Assembly (NCBI GenBank): GCA_036661515.1
Contig: JAVWYO010000062.1
Location: 1 to 12,016, forward strand
DNA: 12,016 nt
Reading direction: 5' to 3'
Origin: HGM05232 sp036661515
GTDB taxonomy: Bacteria > Bacteroidota > Bacteroidia > Bacteroidales > Muribaculaceae
Part shown: positions 1 to 7,149 of the stretch, one piece after another
Position numbering within the stretch: position 1 is the stretch's first letter
Layout: the number at the start of each line of letters is the position of its first letter
The notes under the pieces: generated by a model
Database searches by the model: none
The model's input: only the letters and a program-made list of their open reading frames with translations
What the model was told of the DNA's origin: nothing
Position numbers and translations under genes: made by a program

Positions 1-1441
1 CAACGATATTATGCTCGATAGTACGACTTACATCATAACCTAAATTTAAATTGAAATGTAATTCAGGTAAGAAATGAAGAGCATAATCGATTTGTAAATT
101 ACCATTACTTCTCCACACCTCAGCAACATTATCTCTATCTTCAAGGATAGAAAGTGGATTTTGTGTAGCGTTAATGTTATATGCAGCACCACTCATCCAA
201 GTTGTATAGCCATTATATAACTTACCAGCTGAGCCTTCAGCCATAGGATAATTTGTATAAACAGGCTTTGTAGGGTCGGCAGCAATAGCAGCACCAACAG
301 CACCACTATCAGCAAACTTATTTTTCAAGAAATATCCCTTAGCATTAGCATTAACGCTAAGAAGACCGTTGAAGAATTTAGGAGATAAGTTGAACCCAGC
401 CGTCAAACGATCCATTTTGCTACCTTTAAGAATACCATTATTATTAGTATAGGTAACAGCAACACGATAAGGTAAGAAACCAGCAGTACCACCAACACTC
501 AAGTTATAGTCACTTGATACCGTTGTACGAAGTACTTGATCTTGCCAATTAGTGTTAGACTTGCCAAGGACTCCTACTGCTTCACTCTTTTCGCCAAAGA
601 AACCAACTAATTGATTTCTTAAGCCTGTTGCATCAAGAGGATTCCATGTTTTACGAGCAGTGTTAACATACATGTTAGCAGAGAAGTTTACTTGAGGTTT
701 CCCAGCAGTACCTTTCTTTGTTGTAACAATGATAACACCATTTGATGCACGAGAACCGTAAATAGCGGTAGCCGATGCATCTTTAAGAACTGTCATCGAT
801 TCAATGTTATCGGGAGCAATCATAGCAAGAGGATTACTCATACCTTGAACACTTGAGTTATCGATAGGCACACCATCAATAACGATAAGAGGGTCGTTGT
901 TGGCATTCAAAGAAGAACCACCACGAATACGTAGAGTAGCTCCGCCTTCAGGACCACCACCACTTGAAGTAACTACAAGACCTGGAGTTTTACCAATAAG
1001 AAGATCTTGAGCTGAAGTTGCAAGTCCAACTTCAATTTCACTTGGTTTAACTGTCGAAACAGCACCAGTAGCATCTGATTTCTTAACTACACCATAACCA
1101 ATGGCTACGACTTCATCAAGATTTACTGAGCTACCTTTAAGTTGCACCTTTATATTGGTGCGACCAGCAACAGCTACATTAACGGGAGTGTATCCCACAT
1201 AAGATACCACAAGAGTGGCATCGGGAACAACTTCGATACTAAATTTGCCATCGAGGTCGGTAGCAGTACCGATAGTAGTGCCTTTAGGAACTACATTGGC
1301 TCCAATAAGAGGCTCACCGGCATCATCAACGACTGTACCTTGTACAGCGATTTTCTGTGCTAAAGCAGGAAGAGATAGGCATAATGCTAAAAGCAAAGTA
1401 AGCCAAGCCTTCCGATTCATCTGAAAACAAATGTTCTTCAT
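1..1441 (-). CDS. SusC-like TonB-dependent outer-membrane receptor, N-terminal part (runs off left edge)
   Basis: This is the N-terminal part (480 codons) of a SusC/RagA-family receptor, which imports glycans, peptides or similar nutrients across the outer membrane with a SusD partner and TonB energy. I translated it from the minus strand; the reading frame is open to the window edge. Counting from the ATG at 1441, residues 8-29 form a signal peptide ending LPALAQ. Residues about 31-102 form a carboxypeptidase-regulatory-like domain (VQGTVVDDAGEPLIGANV; DLDGKFSIEV; VSYVGY). The plug domain follows at about 110-243, with DEVVAIGYG, LRIRGG, PLIVIDGVPI and the family hallmark YGSRASNGVIIVTTKKG. 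Barrel strands start near 250. A second in-frame ATG at 1420 fits the signal peptide equally well, and neither start has a clear Shine-Dalgarno site. A SusD gene is expected beyond the left edge. The substrate cannot be deduced. Confidence 0.96.
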   Translation of the reverse strand, partial: MKNICFQMNRKAWLTLLLALCLSLPALAQKIAVQGTVVDDAGEPLIGANVVPKGTTIGTATDLDGKFSIEVVPDATLVVSYVGYTPVNVAVAGRTNIKVQLKGSSVNLDEVVAIGYGVVKKSDATGAVSTVKPSEIEVGLATSAQDLLIGKTPGLVVTSSGGGPEGGATLRIRGGSSLNANNDPLIVIDGVPIDNSSVQGMSNPLAMIAPDNIESMTVLKDASATAIYGSRASNGVIIVTTKKGTAGKPQVNFSANMYVNTARKTWNPLDATGLRNQLVGFFGEKSEAVGVLGKSNTNWQDQVLRTTVSSDYNLSVGGTAGFLPYRVAVTYTNNNGILKGSKMDRLTAGFNLSPKFFNGLLSVNANAKGYFLKNKFADSGAVGAAIAADPTKPVYTNYPMAEGSAGKLYNGYTTWMSGAAYNINATQNPLSILEDRDNVAEVWRSNGNLQIDYALHFLPELHFNLNLGYDVSRTIEHNIV

Positions 1442-1883
1442 GCAAGAGTTTTTTTTAGTTTTACATTGGGTTTATATTAATATTCTTTTTATTATACATA
1501 TATCAATCTTAGGTTGTTAGGCATCAAATACCGACGGTGGGTAAACAGGTGAACATTGCTCAAGGTATCTCACAAATAGGAGTACCGCGTGTAACGATAG
1601 GTTTCTAACAGTTCTTATACATGGTCGAGGTCTTCACGCATTGTGTCCGTTTATTTTCCGTATTTCTTATGCAGCATATAGCTCAACAACAAATAGTGCT
1701 ATACATACTGGACGCAAATTAAACACATATTTTTCAATATTCTAACTATTTTCAAATCAAAAATGACGAAGACGCAAAAATTTAACTATGGTTAATCGAA
1801 ATTTTATACTTATTTTAACAACCGAAGGTGACAAAAATTTGCTAAAACAAAGCAAGTACAAACATTTTGCTCGTTTTTATAGG
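1442..1883 (-). promoter_or_regulatory. Long gene-free leader/promoter region upstream of the SusC-like gene
   Basis: These 442 bp separate the SusC-like start from the end of the upstream permease gene on the same strand. I found no ORF of note in either strand; minus-strand ATGs at 1677, 1641, 1622 and 1556 stop within about ten codons. No exact TAnnTTTG box faces the receptor; the nearest is a 7-of-8 match at 1714-1721 (TTAATTTG on the minus strand), without a -33 partner, which would give a leader of roughly 270 nt. Bases 1521-1640 have 54 G/C of 120 (45 percent), against about 21-23 percent at 1441-1520 and 1721-1840. The island contains a bulged hairpin (1564-1586), and an 11-bp odd palindrome (1668-1678, TATGCAGCATA) lies just beyond it. 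A structured 5' leader or small RNA is possible but unproven. Confidence 0.5.
1564..1586. other. Bulged hairpin in the SusC leader region
   Basis: GGTA at 1564-1567 pairs with TACC at 1583-1586, and CTC at 1569-1571 pairs with GAG at 1580-1582. This gives a seven-pair stem with one bulged base (1568) and an eight-base loop. It lies inside the GC-rich island upstream of the receptor gene. There is no T-run after it on either strand, so it does not look like an intrinsic terminator. A leader RNA structure or protein site is possible; chance is not excluded. Confidence 0.3.
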
Positions 1884-3080
1884 CTATTTCTGTCGCCATA
1901 GTGTAGATATTTTACGTTTGATAGCAATAATATTTCCTATTGTAATAAGTGACATAATCGCGATTCCTGCGATAAATGAGATGACAAGTCCTGCGCTTTC
2001 AGTACCGAATGCCTGGAGCATGGGTAAATATTGAGTGCGCAAAAGTAGCATACTAATAATTGCGCCAACACACACCACAGAGTTTATCACAATAACCATC
2101 ATTATATAAGGGTGCGATACTTGCTTTGGCGAGTATCCGAGCATGAGCAAGTCTTGCAATTTCTTACTGTTCTTTTGCAAAATCAAGTAAATACTTAACA
2201 TAAGTACAAAGAACGATAATGCACTAATAAGGACACCTACAGCCACTACAATACCGATTATAATTGTAAGGAAATAATTAGCTTTGCCACTTTCGAGTTT
2301 GTCGCCTGCAATTTCATAGTTGTGAGCGTCCATAAACTCTTTTATCTTTATATCTCCGGGATTGCTCACCTCTACGATTAGACGCGATGGTTGTTGACTT
2401 CCACCTTGTGCATAGCGGTCGTTGCTCCATTGCATGAAGTCTTGAGGCACAATTATAGTATTAAGGCGATTAGAGAATCCTATGATACGCCCTTTTATAA
2501 CTTCAGAAACGCCATTGCCATTAAAGGTGAACGTTAAGGGAATCATTCCTATCATTCCCTCGCTGATTTGTGGCATTCCTTGTGCAGCCGCAAATCCAAA
2601 ATTATAAAGTGAAAGATAATCTTTTGAAACTATTACAGGAACTTGTGGCTTATCGGGATTGAATTTCCATTCGGCAGAATTGACATCAATAAATTCGCTT
2701 GGAATAGACTCAAAGAAAAAGTGACTTTTTAATGAACGCCCACCATCGCCGAGCCCAACTGTGGCATCGATAGAATAATCTGAAGTCGTGAATTTGCCAA
2801 CTTTGCGCACCCACGCCTGATTTTCGAGTTCTGAAATCTTATCATCTGAAAATTTTGAGGAGCTACCCATGAGAGAACCAAGCCCGGTTACACGTTGAGT
2901 GACAATAAGATAATCGCGCTTAATAAAACTCTCTTCATCATCAAAGACTGGACGCACATCGCTATAGAACTGAATTGCGAGTATCACGATAGTAAGCCCT
3001 ATAAGATTTGCGATAGAGAATCCAATCATCTGTCCAGCACTCACATGCTTACGAAGCAATCGCCACATTATATTTTTCAT
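1884..3080 (-). CDS. FtsX/MacB-type ABC transporter permease
   Basis: This 398-residue inner-membrane protein has the topology of MacB/LolC/LolE permeases. There is one membrane segment near residues 18-38, a periplasmic domain at about 40-265, and three C-terminal segments near 269-300, 324-347 and 363-385. The cytoplasmic loop LILQKNSKKLQDLLMLGYSP at about 299-318 matches the FtsX coupling region, where the permease contacts its ATPase. The start codon overlaps the stop of the ATPase gene by 4 bp (ATGA), so the two are translationally coupled and form one transporter. Members of this type do not import; they extrude or move lipids, peptides or lipoproteins, or transmit mechanical force to periplasmic partners. 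No membrane-fusion protein or outer-membrane factor is present nearby, so a tripartite MacAB-TolC-like pump is not supported by the window. The substrate is unknown. Confidence 0.85.
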   Translation of the reverse strand: MKNIMWRLLRKHVSAGQMIGFSIANLIGLTIVILAIQFYSDVRPVFDDEESFIKRDYLIVTQRVTGLGSLMGSSSKFSDDKISELENQAWVRKVGKFTTSDYSIDATVGLGDGGRSLKSHFFFESIPSEFIDVNSAEWKFNPDKPQVPVIVSKDYLSLYNFGFAAAQGMPQISEGMIGMIPLTFTFNGNGVSEVIKGRIIGFSNRLNTIIVPQDFMQWSNDRYAQGGSQQPSRLIVEVSNPGDIKIKEFMDAHNYEIAGDKLESGKANYFLTIIIGIVVAVGVLISALSFFVLMLSIYLILQKNSKKLQDLLMLGYSPKQVSHPYIMMVIVINSVVCVGAIISMLLLRTQYLPMLQAFGTESAGLVISFIAGIAIMSLITIGNIIAIKRKISTLWRQK

Positions 3081-3721
3081 AATTTCAATTCTTTATCTAC
3101 TTTGATTAATATATTATTGCCCACAGAAGTTGAAATAATTGCAGCACCCTGTTTAGAAGCCTCTTCGGTAATAAGATTACCGACAATACGATTATTAGTA
3201 GCATCTAAGTGGCTCACAGGCTCATCAAGGAGCATGAAATCGCATGGCTGACACAATGTGCGAATAATTGCCACACGCTGTTGTTGGCCGATAGACATGC
3301 GCCCTACCTCACTTGCAAGATGCTCGGCAATACCTAATTGTTCAAAAAGAGAGTTAATCTCCTTAGGTGATTTAAAATTTGTCAATCTATTTTTTAATTG
3401 GACATTTTCAAGAGCCGTTAACTCAGGGAAAAGGCGCAATTCTTGTGGCAGATAAGCGATATTTCGGCTACGAATTTCGCACCATCGCAATACAGGAAAA
3501 TTACGAATATCTTCACCATCAAATACTATATTTCCGGTATAATCGCTACGAAAACCATATATATAGCTACAAAGTGAGGATTTTCCAGTGCCACTTTCGG
3601 CGGTTATGAGATAAGATTTTCCTCGTTCAAATGTGATATTCTGGAGCCATACTTCAGAGCTATCATCGTCTCTTCCAGCAAATACGCATGGTAGAGTATT
3701 TTCAATCGATATTTTTTGCAT
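3077..3721 (-). CDS. ABC transporter ATPase of MacB/LolD type, partner of the FtsX-like permease
   Basis: This 214-residue nucleotide-binding protein is a stand-alone ATPase. Walker A is AESGTGKSS (residues 41-49, with Ala in place of the first Gly). The Q-loop glutamine is Q93 (LPQEL). The signature is MSIGQQQR (142-149), a variant of LSGGQ. Walker B and the D-loop are FMLLDEPVSHLD (162-173). After Walker B the usual switch histidine (normally THD-like) is replaced: the strand reads IISTSVGNN, with no His. Catalytic Glu167 is kept, so ATP hydrolysis may still occur, perhaps at an altered rate. It is the first gene of a two-gene operon with the permease, preceded by a good Shine-Dalgarno site and a -7 box. 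The exact family (MacB, LolD or FtsE) cannot be separated on sequence alone. Confidence 0.88.
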   Translation of the reverse strand: MQKISIENTLPCVFAGRDDDSSEVWLQNITFERGKSYLITAESGTGKSSLCSYIYGFRSDYTGNIVFDGEDIRNFPVLRWCEIRSRNIAYLPQELRLFPELTALENVQLKNRLTNFKSPKEINSLFEQLGIAEHLASEVGRMSIGQQQRVAIIRTLCQPCDFMLLDEPVSHLDATNNRIVGNLITEEASKQGAAIISTSVGNNILIKVDKELKL

Positions 3722-3730
3722 TTATATTTT

Positions 3731-3736
3731 CTCCTT
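3731..3736 (-). promoter_or_regulatory. Shine-Dalgarno site of the MacB-type ATPase gene
   Basis: On the minus strand AAGGAG stands 9 nt before the ATG at 3721. It is the clearest ribosome-binding site in the window, where most genes have only A/T-rich sequence before their starts, and it supports this start. Confidence 0.65.
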
Positions 3737-3745
3737 TGAAAAGTG

Positions 3746-3753
3746 CAAAGATA
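3746..3753 (-). promoter_or_regulatory. Bacteroidetes -7 promoter box for the ABC transporter operon
   Basis: The minus strand reads TATCTTTG, an exact match to the Bacteroidetes -7 consensus TAnnTTTG, followed by C. It stands 24 nt before the ATG at 3721, a spacing close to the CDF (25 nt) and rpiB (22 nt) boxes in this window. I see no good TTTG-like -33 element at 19-21 bp. The box overlaps the edge of the first 32-bp direct repeat. Confidence 0.55.
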
Positions 3754-3778
3754 GTGCAAATGAGAGCAATATAAAAAT
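3747..3778. repeat. 32-bp direct repeat, copy 1
   Basis: This copy is identical base for base to 3828-3859, 81 bp away. It begins AAAGATAGTGCAAATGAGAG on the plus strand. With the preceding C at 3746, it supplies most of the -7 box of the ABC transporter operon. Confidence 0.85.
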
Positions 3779-3792
3779 GAAAATATGTTTTC
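3771..3792 (-). terminator. Possible weak terminator downstream of the CDF gene
   Basis: GAAAA (3779-3783) and TTTTC (3788-3792) can form a five-pair stem with a TATG/CATA loop. On the minus strand it is followed by ATTTTTAT. It stands about 70 bp beyond the stop of the minus-strand CDF gene, inside the repeat-bounded element. The stem is almost all A-T, so termination would be weak. Confidence 0.22.
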
Positions 3793-3827
3793 AATTTTTT
3801 GATTGCCGAGTGTAGCCTATTTTATTA

Positions 3828-3859
3828 AAAGATAGTGCAAATGAGAGCAATATAAAAAT
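3828..3859. repeat. 32-bp direct repeat, copy 2
   Basis: This is a perfect copy of 3747-3778. It ends 3 bp before the stop codon of the CDF gene (3863-3865). The base before it is A rather than C, so it lacks the exact -7 box that copy 1 makes with its left neighbour. Confidence 0.85.
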
Positions 3860-3862
3860 AAT

Positions 3863-4813
3863 TTAGTCTAAGCAACGTCCTTTATTGTCAATCTCTTCAC
3901 CATTATATGGCTCAATATGAATATTAATGATAGAATCACCATATTTTTTTATGATTGCTTTCTCGACATGAGATGCAACATTATGAGCCTCAACGACAGT
4001 AGCAGTAGGATCTACTTTAATATGAAAATCAAGGACAAAAAGATTGCCATTCTTGCGAGTACGCAGATTGTGATATGTTTTCACTCCATCAACACCTATG
4101 ATTACATCGCCTATTTCATTATTTGTAGATTCAGATAACGATACTTCGAGCAATTCACGCACAGCAGGAAGTCCAAGTTTATAAGCAACAATTGCAATAA
4201 ATACACTCACAAGCATCGCAGCAAGTGGATCAAGAATACGCCATGAGTCGCCAAGAAACATTGCCCCAGAAATACCAACAAGAGTTGCAATACTTGAAAA
4301 AGCATCGCTACGATGATGCCAAGCATTAGCTATAAGCGCCATGCTCTGCACATTCTCACCCACTACTTTTGTGTAACGATAAAGCCATTCCTTACTCACA
4401 ATCGACACAATCGACATTATAAGAGCAAAGTAAGTAGGCTTTTCTATATTTACTCCATTGAGAGATTCAATCACATTGTTTGAGCCCGACCAAAATATAC
4501 CAAAAGCAACAATAAACAGAGCAACACTTATGAGCATCGTTGCAAATGTTTCAAACTTACCATGTCCATAACGATAATATTTATTTATGCCACGTGCCGA
4601 AACCCCTATAAAGACTATCACAATAATATCGGTGATAAAGTCTGATAGCGAATGCACACCATCAGCAATCATAGCACTCGACCTACCAAGAAATCCAGCA
4701 GTGATTTTGAGAACAGATAGCAAGCCATTAATAGCAAATCCTACCCAAGTGCAACGCTTCACTGCATCAGCACGCTTATTAAGCTCTTCAGTTGAATTTA
4801 TATTACAATCCAT
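3863..4813 (-). CDS. Cation diffusion facilitator (CDF) family metal efflux transporter
   Basis: This 316-residue protein is a full-length CDF antiporter, expected to export Zn2+ or a similar divalent ion (Fe2+, Co2+, Cd2+ or Mn2+) in exchange for protons. The transport site is visible as H54-SLS-D58 in TM2 (IADGVHSLSD) and H166-HRS-D170 in TM5 (ANAWHHRSDAFSS). The HxxxD/HxxxD arrangement favours zinc-type specificity over manganese-type DxxxD, but that is inference. The conserved RYGHGKFE loop lies at 81-88 and DPLAAMLVS in TM6 at about 196-204. The C-terminal cytoplasmic dimerisation domain (about 220-303) carries H264, H277, H282 and H299, typical of the metal-sensing domain. It is transcribed away from the importer operon, from a shared 177-bp gap. 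A -7 box lies 25 nt before the start. Confidence 0.93.
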   Translation of the reverse strand: MDCNINSTEELNKRADAVKRCTWVGFAINGLLSVLKITAGFLGRSSAMIADGVHSLSDFITDIIVIVFIGVSARGINKYYRYGHGKFETFATMLISVALFIVAFGIFWSGSNNVIESLNGVNIEKPTYFALIMSIVSIVSKEWLYRYTKVVGENVQSMALIANAWHHRSDAFSSIATLVGISGAMFLGDSWRILDPLAAMLVSVFIAIVAYKLGLPAVRELLEVSLSESTNNEIGDVIIGVDGVKTYHNLRTRKNGNLFVLDFHIKVDPTATVVEAHNVASHVEKAIIKKYGDSIINIHIEPYNGEEIDNKGRCLD

Positions 4814-4838
4814 AGAAATAATATGTTTTTAGACGGAG

Positions 4839-4846
4839 CAAAAGTA
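4839..4846 (-). promoter_or_regulatory. Bacteroidetes -7 promoter box for the CDF gene
   Basis: The minus strand reads TACTTTTG followed by C, an exact TAnnTTTG match, 25 nt before the ATG at 4813. No convincing -33 element is seen at the usual distance. The same octamer TACTTTTG recurs on the plus strand at 4978-4985 for the divergent importer operon. Confidence 0.5.
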
Positions 4847-4977
4847 TTTATTTGCAATGGATTATGTATAGTTTTTTGTGCGTTTTATCATAATTTATTT
4901 TCAGTCTAATGTAGCAATTATTCTTATTTATTATGAGTCTAAAGAATTTTCTTCGATGTTATCATTTATTTTTTCAT

Positions 4978-4985
4978 TACTTTTG
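4978..4985 (+). promoter_or_regulatory. -7 promoter box directly before the importer operon start codon
   Basis: TACTTTTG matches TAnnTTTG exactly, with only 5 nt between it and the ATG at 4991. Transcription from it would start at or within about 2 nt of the ATG, giving a leaderless or nearly leaderless mRNA. A TTCG at 4952-4955 lies 22 bp upstream, a poor -33 match. The only other candidate in the gap is a 7-of-8 match at 4847-4854 (TTTATTTG). The start cannot move downstream, because the lipoprotein signal needs the Met at 4991. Confidence 0.5.
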
Positions 4986-4990
4986 CCATT

Positions 4991-6100
4991 ATGAAAAATT
5001 TATTTTTATTATGTGCTTTAGTCACAATATTTGTTAGTTGCAATGGAGGCGGTAGTAATCAACTTGTTGATTCGTCATCTATTGTTGAAGCTAAGGGATT
5101 TTCCATCTCAAGCAATAATAATTATACGGTGGTTTCTGTTCAAAATCCATGGAAAGTTGGCAGTACACTTCAATCATATATTCTCGTTCCTCGCGACAAG
5201 GAACTCCCAAAGAATCTGCCCGAAGGCACTGTGATACGCACCCCTATAAAATCGGCGCTCGTTTACTCATCGGTACATGGTGGCATAATTAAAGAACTTG
5301 GCGCAATAAATAGCATTAAGGGTGTGTGCGATGCTTCTTATTTCAACATGGCAAGCATTCAACATGGTCTTAGCAAAGGCTCAGTTATTGACGCTGGTCA
5401 ATCGATGTCGCCATCTATTGAGAAAATAATAGAATTAGCTCCCGAAGCAATCATTTTATCACCTTTCCAAAATGCTGGATATGGCGCACTCACAAATATA
5501 GGAATACCTATCATAGAATGTGCCGATTACATGGAAGCGACACCGCTTGGACGTGCCGAATGGATTAAATTCTTTGGTTTACTATATAATAATAGTACTG
5601 GTGCCGACTCTATATTTAATGACGTAAGCACAAGATATAAAACCCTAACGGCTCTCGCTAAAGCACAGAAAATGCAACCAAAAGTAATCTCAGAAATGGT
5701 TACGAGTGGGGTGTGGTATGTGCCGGGTGGTAATAGCTATATGGCACACATCATAGCTGATGCTGGTGGCAATTACCCCTGGAATAATGACAAATCCACA
5801 GGCTCACTTTCGCTCGACTTTACACAAGTTTTCGATGTGGCTCACGATGCCGATATTTGGCTACTCAAGACATTTGGTAACGACCTCACCTACCAGAGTT
5901 TGAAAGATAATTACGAGCTTAACGCTCAATTTGATGCTTATCAAAAACACCATGTTTATTCGTGCAACACTGCTACGACATCTTTATTTGAAGATTTCCC
6001 GTTTCACCCCGATATTTTATTAAAGGAATATATAAGCATCTTTCACCCTTCTGTGATTCCTGATTATACTCCTAAATATTTTAAGCCTCTTACAAAATGA
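4991..6100 (+). CDS. ABC importer substrate-binding lipoprotein (Peripla_BP_2 / BtuF-FepB type)
   Basis: This 369-residue periplasmic binding protein delivers a metal chelate, haem or corrinoid ligand to the permease that follows. A short lipoprotein signal ends in FVSC with the acylated cysteine at C17. The first lobe begins about residue 87 (IKSALVYSSVHGGIIKELGA). The central section DAGQSMSPSIEKIIELAPEA (134-153) and the strongly conserved EATPLGRAEWIKFFG (182-196) are diagnostic of class III binding proteins. The second lobe (about 230-350) holds SGVWYVPGGNSYMAHIIADA. The stop codon overlaps the permease start by 4 bp (ATGA). The ligand is not determinable: no cobalamin riboswitch motif is seen upstream and no TonB receptor is adjacent. 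Iron siderophore, haem and B12 all remain possible. Confidence 0.9.
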   Translation: MKNLFLLCALVTIFVSCNGGGSNQLVDSSSIVEAKGFSISSNNNYTVVSVQNPWKVGSTLQSYILVPRDKELPKNLPEGTVIRTPIKSALVYSSVHGGIIKELGAINSIKGVCDASYFNMASIQHGLSKGSVIDAGQSMSPSIEKIIELAPEAIILSPFQNAGYGALTNIGIPIIECADYMEATPLGRAEWIKFFGLLYNNSTGADSIFNDVSTRYKTLTALAKAQKMQPKVISEMVTSGVWYVPGGNSYMAHIIADAGGNYPWNNDKSTGSLSLDFTQVFDVAHDADIWLLKTFGNDLTYQSLKDNYELNAQFDAYQKHHVYSCNTATTSLFEDFPFHPDILLKEYISIFHPSVIPDYTPKYFKPLTK

Positions 6101-7134
6101 GCAATAAGCGATTTCACATAGTACTATGGCTGTTAATAGCAATGTTACTCGCTCTTGTGGTGGGAAATCTGCTCATAGGCTCAGTAAAAATCCCTGCAAG
6201 TGAAATTATTAATATTTTACTTGGAGATGTCCCATCAAAACAATCATGGAGCATAATTATTATGCAATCGAGGCTACCAATGATAATCACTGCCGCACTT
6301 GCAGGTGCTGCATTATCAATATCGGGATTATTATTACAGACGGCATTCAACAATCCTCTTGCTGGTCCATCAATACTTGGCGTTTCTACTGGAGCAAGTC
6401 TTGGCGTTGCCATCGTTATGCTCATGTTTAGTGGCATGCTTGGTACTCTTTTTGGTTCAACTATTGGTGGATACGTCAGCATTCTACTTGGAGCGATGGT
6501 TGGAGCAATGGCGATTCTTGTTGTCCTTCTTATATTTTCATCATTCGTTAAGAGTGCAACAATGCTCCTAATTATAGGTATAATGGTTAGCTATTTAGCC
6601 TCATCGGCAATCTCATTTCTTAACTTTTTTGCCACACAAGAGGGCGTTCATTCCTATGTTATATGGGGACTTGGCAATTTTAGCGGTGTAACAATGAGCC
6701 AAATGCCAATATTCTCAACACTCATTATTATTGGGCTTGCATGGTCGGCATTAATGGTAAAGCCACTTAACGCCCTTCTACTTGGAGAACGATATGCCGA
6801 AAATCTTGGAATAAATATCAAATCGACACGCAATAAGCTATTACTCATAACAGGCATTCTCACTGCCGTAACAACAGCTTTTTGCGGTCCAATAGGTTTT
6901 CTTGGACTCGTTGTGCCACATATTGCAAGGCTATTGCTTAACTCATCAAACCATAACGCCCTTATTCCTATAACAATATTAAGTGGTACCGTTATAGCCC
7001 TTTTATGCACACTAATAAGTGTGTTACCTACTTCAATAGGAATTATTCCTATAAATGCTATAACTCCCGTTATTGGAGTGCCCATTATCATATATATTAT
7101 TTTAAATCGTCGTAAAATCCAATATTTCAATTAG
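6097..7134 (+). CDS. FecCD/BtuC-family ABC importer permease
   Basis: This 345-residue polytopic inner-membrane protein is about the normal length for the family and should form the homodimeric channel of a type II importer. Hydrophobic segments run from residue 8 to the C-terminus, consistent with nine or ten membrane helices. Family motifs in order are RLPM (59-62), AGAALSISGLLLQTAFNNPL (69-88) followed by AGPSILGVSTGA, then FCGPIGFLGLVVPHIARLLL (262-281), which includes the ATPase-coupling region, and the C-terminal GIIPINAITPVIGVP (315-329) before the last helix. The start overlaps the binding-protein stop, and the ATPase gene follows after 15 nt. Substrate class (iron chelate, haem, cobalamin) is not resolved. 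Confidence 0.94.
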   Translation: MSNKRFHIVLWLLIAMLLALVVGNLLIGSVKIPASEIINILLGDVPSKQSWSIIIMQSRLPMIITAALAGAALSISGLLLQTAFNNPLAGPSILGVSTGASLGVAIVMLMFSGMLGTLFGSTIGGYVSILLGAMVGAMAILVVLLIFSSFVKSATMLLIIGIMVSYLASSAISFLNFFATQEGVHSYVIWGLGNFSGVTMSQMPIFSTLIIIGLAWSALMVKPLNALLLGERYAENLGINIKSTRNKLLLITGILTAVTTAFCGPIGFLGLVVPHIARLLLNSSNHNALIPITILSGTVIALLCTLISVLPTSIGIIPINAITPVIGVPIIIYIILNRRKIQYFN

Positions 7135-7149
7135 CAACTAAATATATAT

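Noticed and set aside
1142..1424. Short plus-strand reading frames within the SusC-like gene
   Set aside because: They lie antisense to a clearly coding frame with full family motifs and have no recognisable features of their own.
1540..1586. TPP-riboswitch-like resemblance on the minus strand (GTGAGATACC)
   Set aside because: The other conserved TPP segments (the CTGATCTGGGTAAT-like core) are absent, and the gene downstream is a SusC receptor with no thiamine context.
1778..1791. Inverted repeat TTAAC-tatg-GTTAA as an operator
   Set aside because: It has only five pairs in very AT-rich sequence, is expected by chance, and has no known regulator or promoter box beside it.
1805..1883. Terminator after the FtsX-like permease gene
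   Set aside because: Only a five-pair stem with an eleven-base loop (AGCAA/TTGCT) could be drawn, with no G-C-rich stem followed by a T-run on the minus strand.
4814..4990. Cobalamin riboswitch before the importer operon
   Set aside because: The gap is only 177 bp, AT-rich, and I see no B12-box-like sequence. This also weakens, but does not exclude, a B12 role for the importer.
6114..7130. Minus-strand reading frames of 122 and 158 codons opposite the permease gene
   Set aside because: They mirror the codon structure of the plus-strand FecCD gene and contain no recognisable domain or start context.
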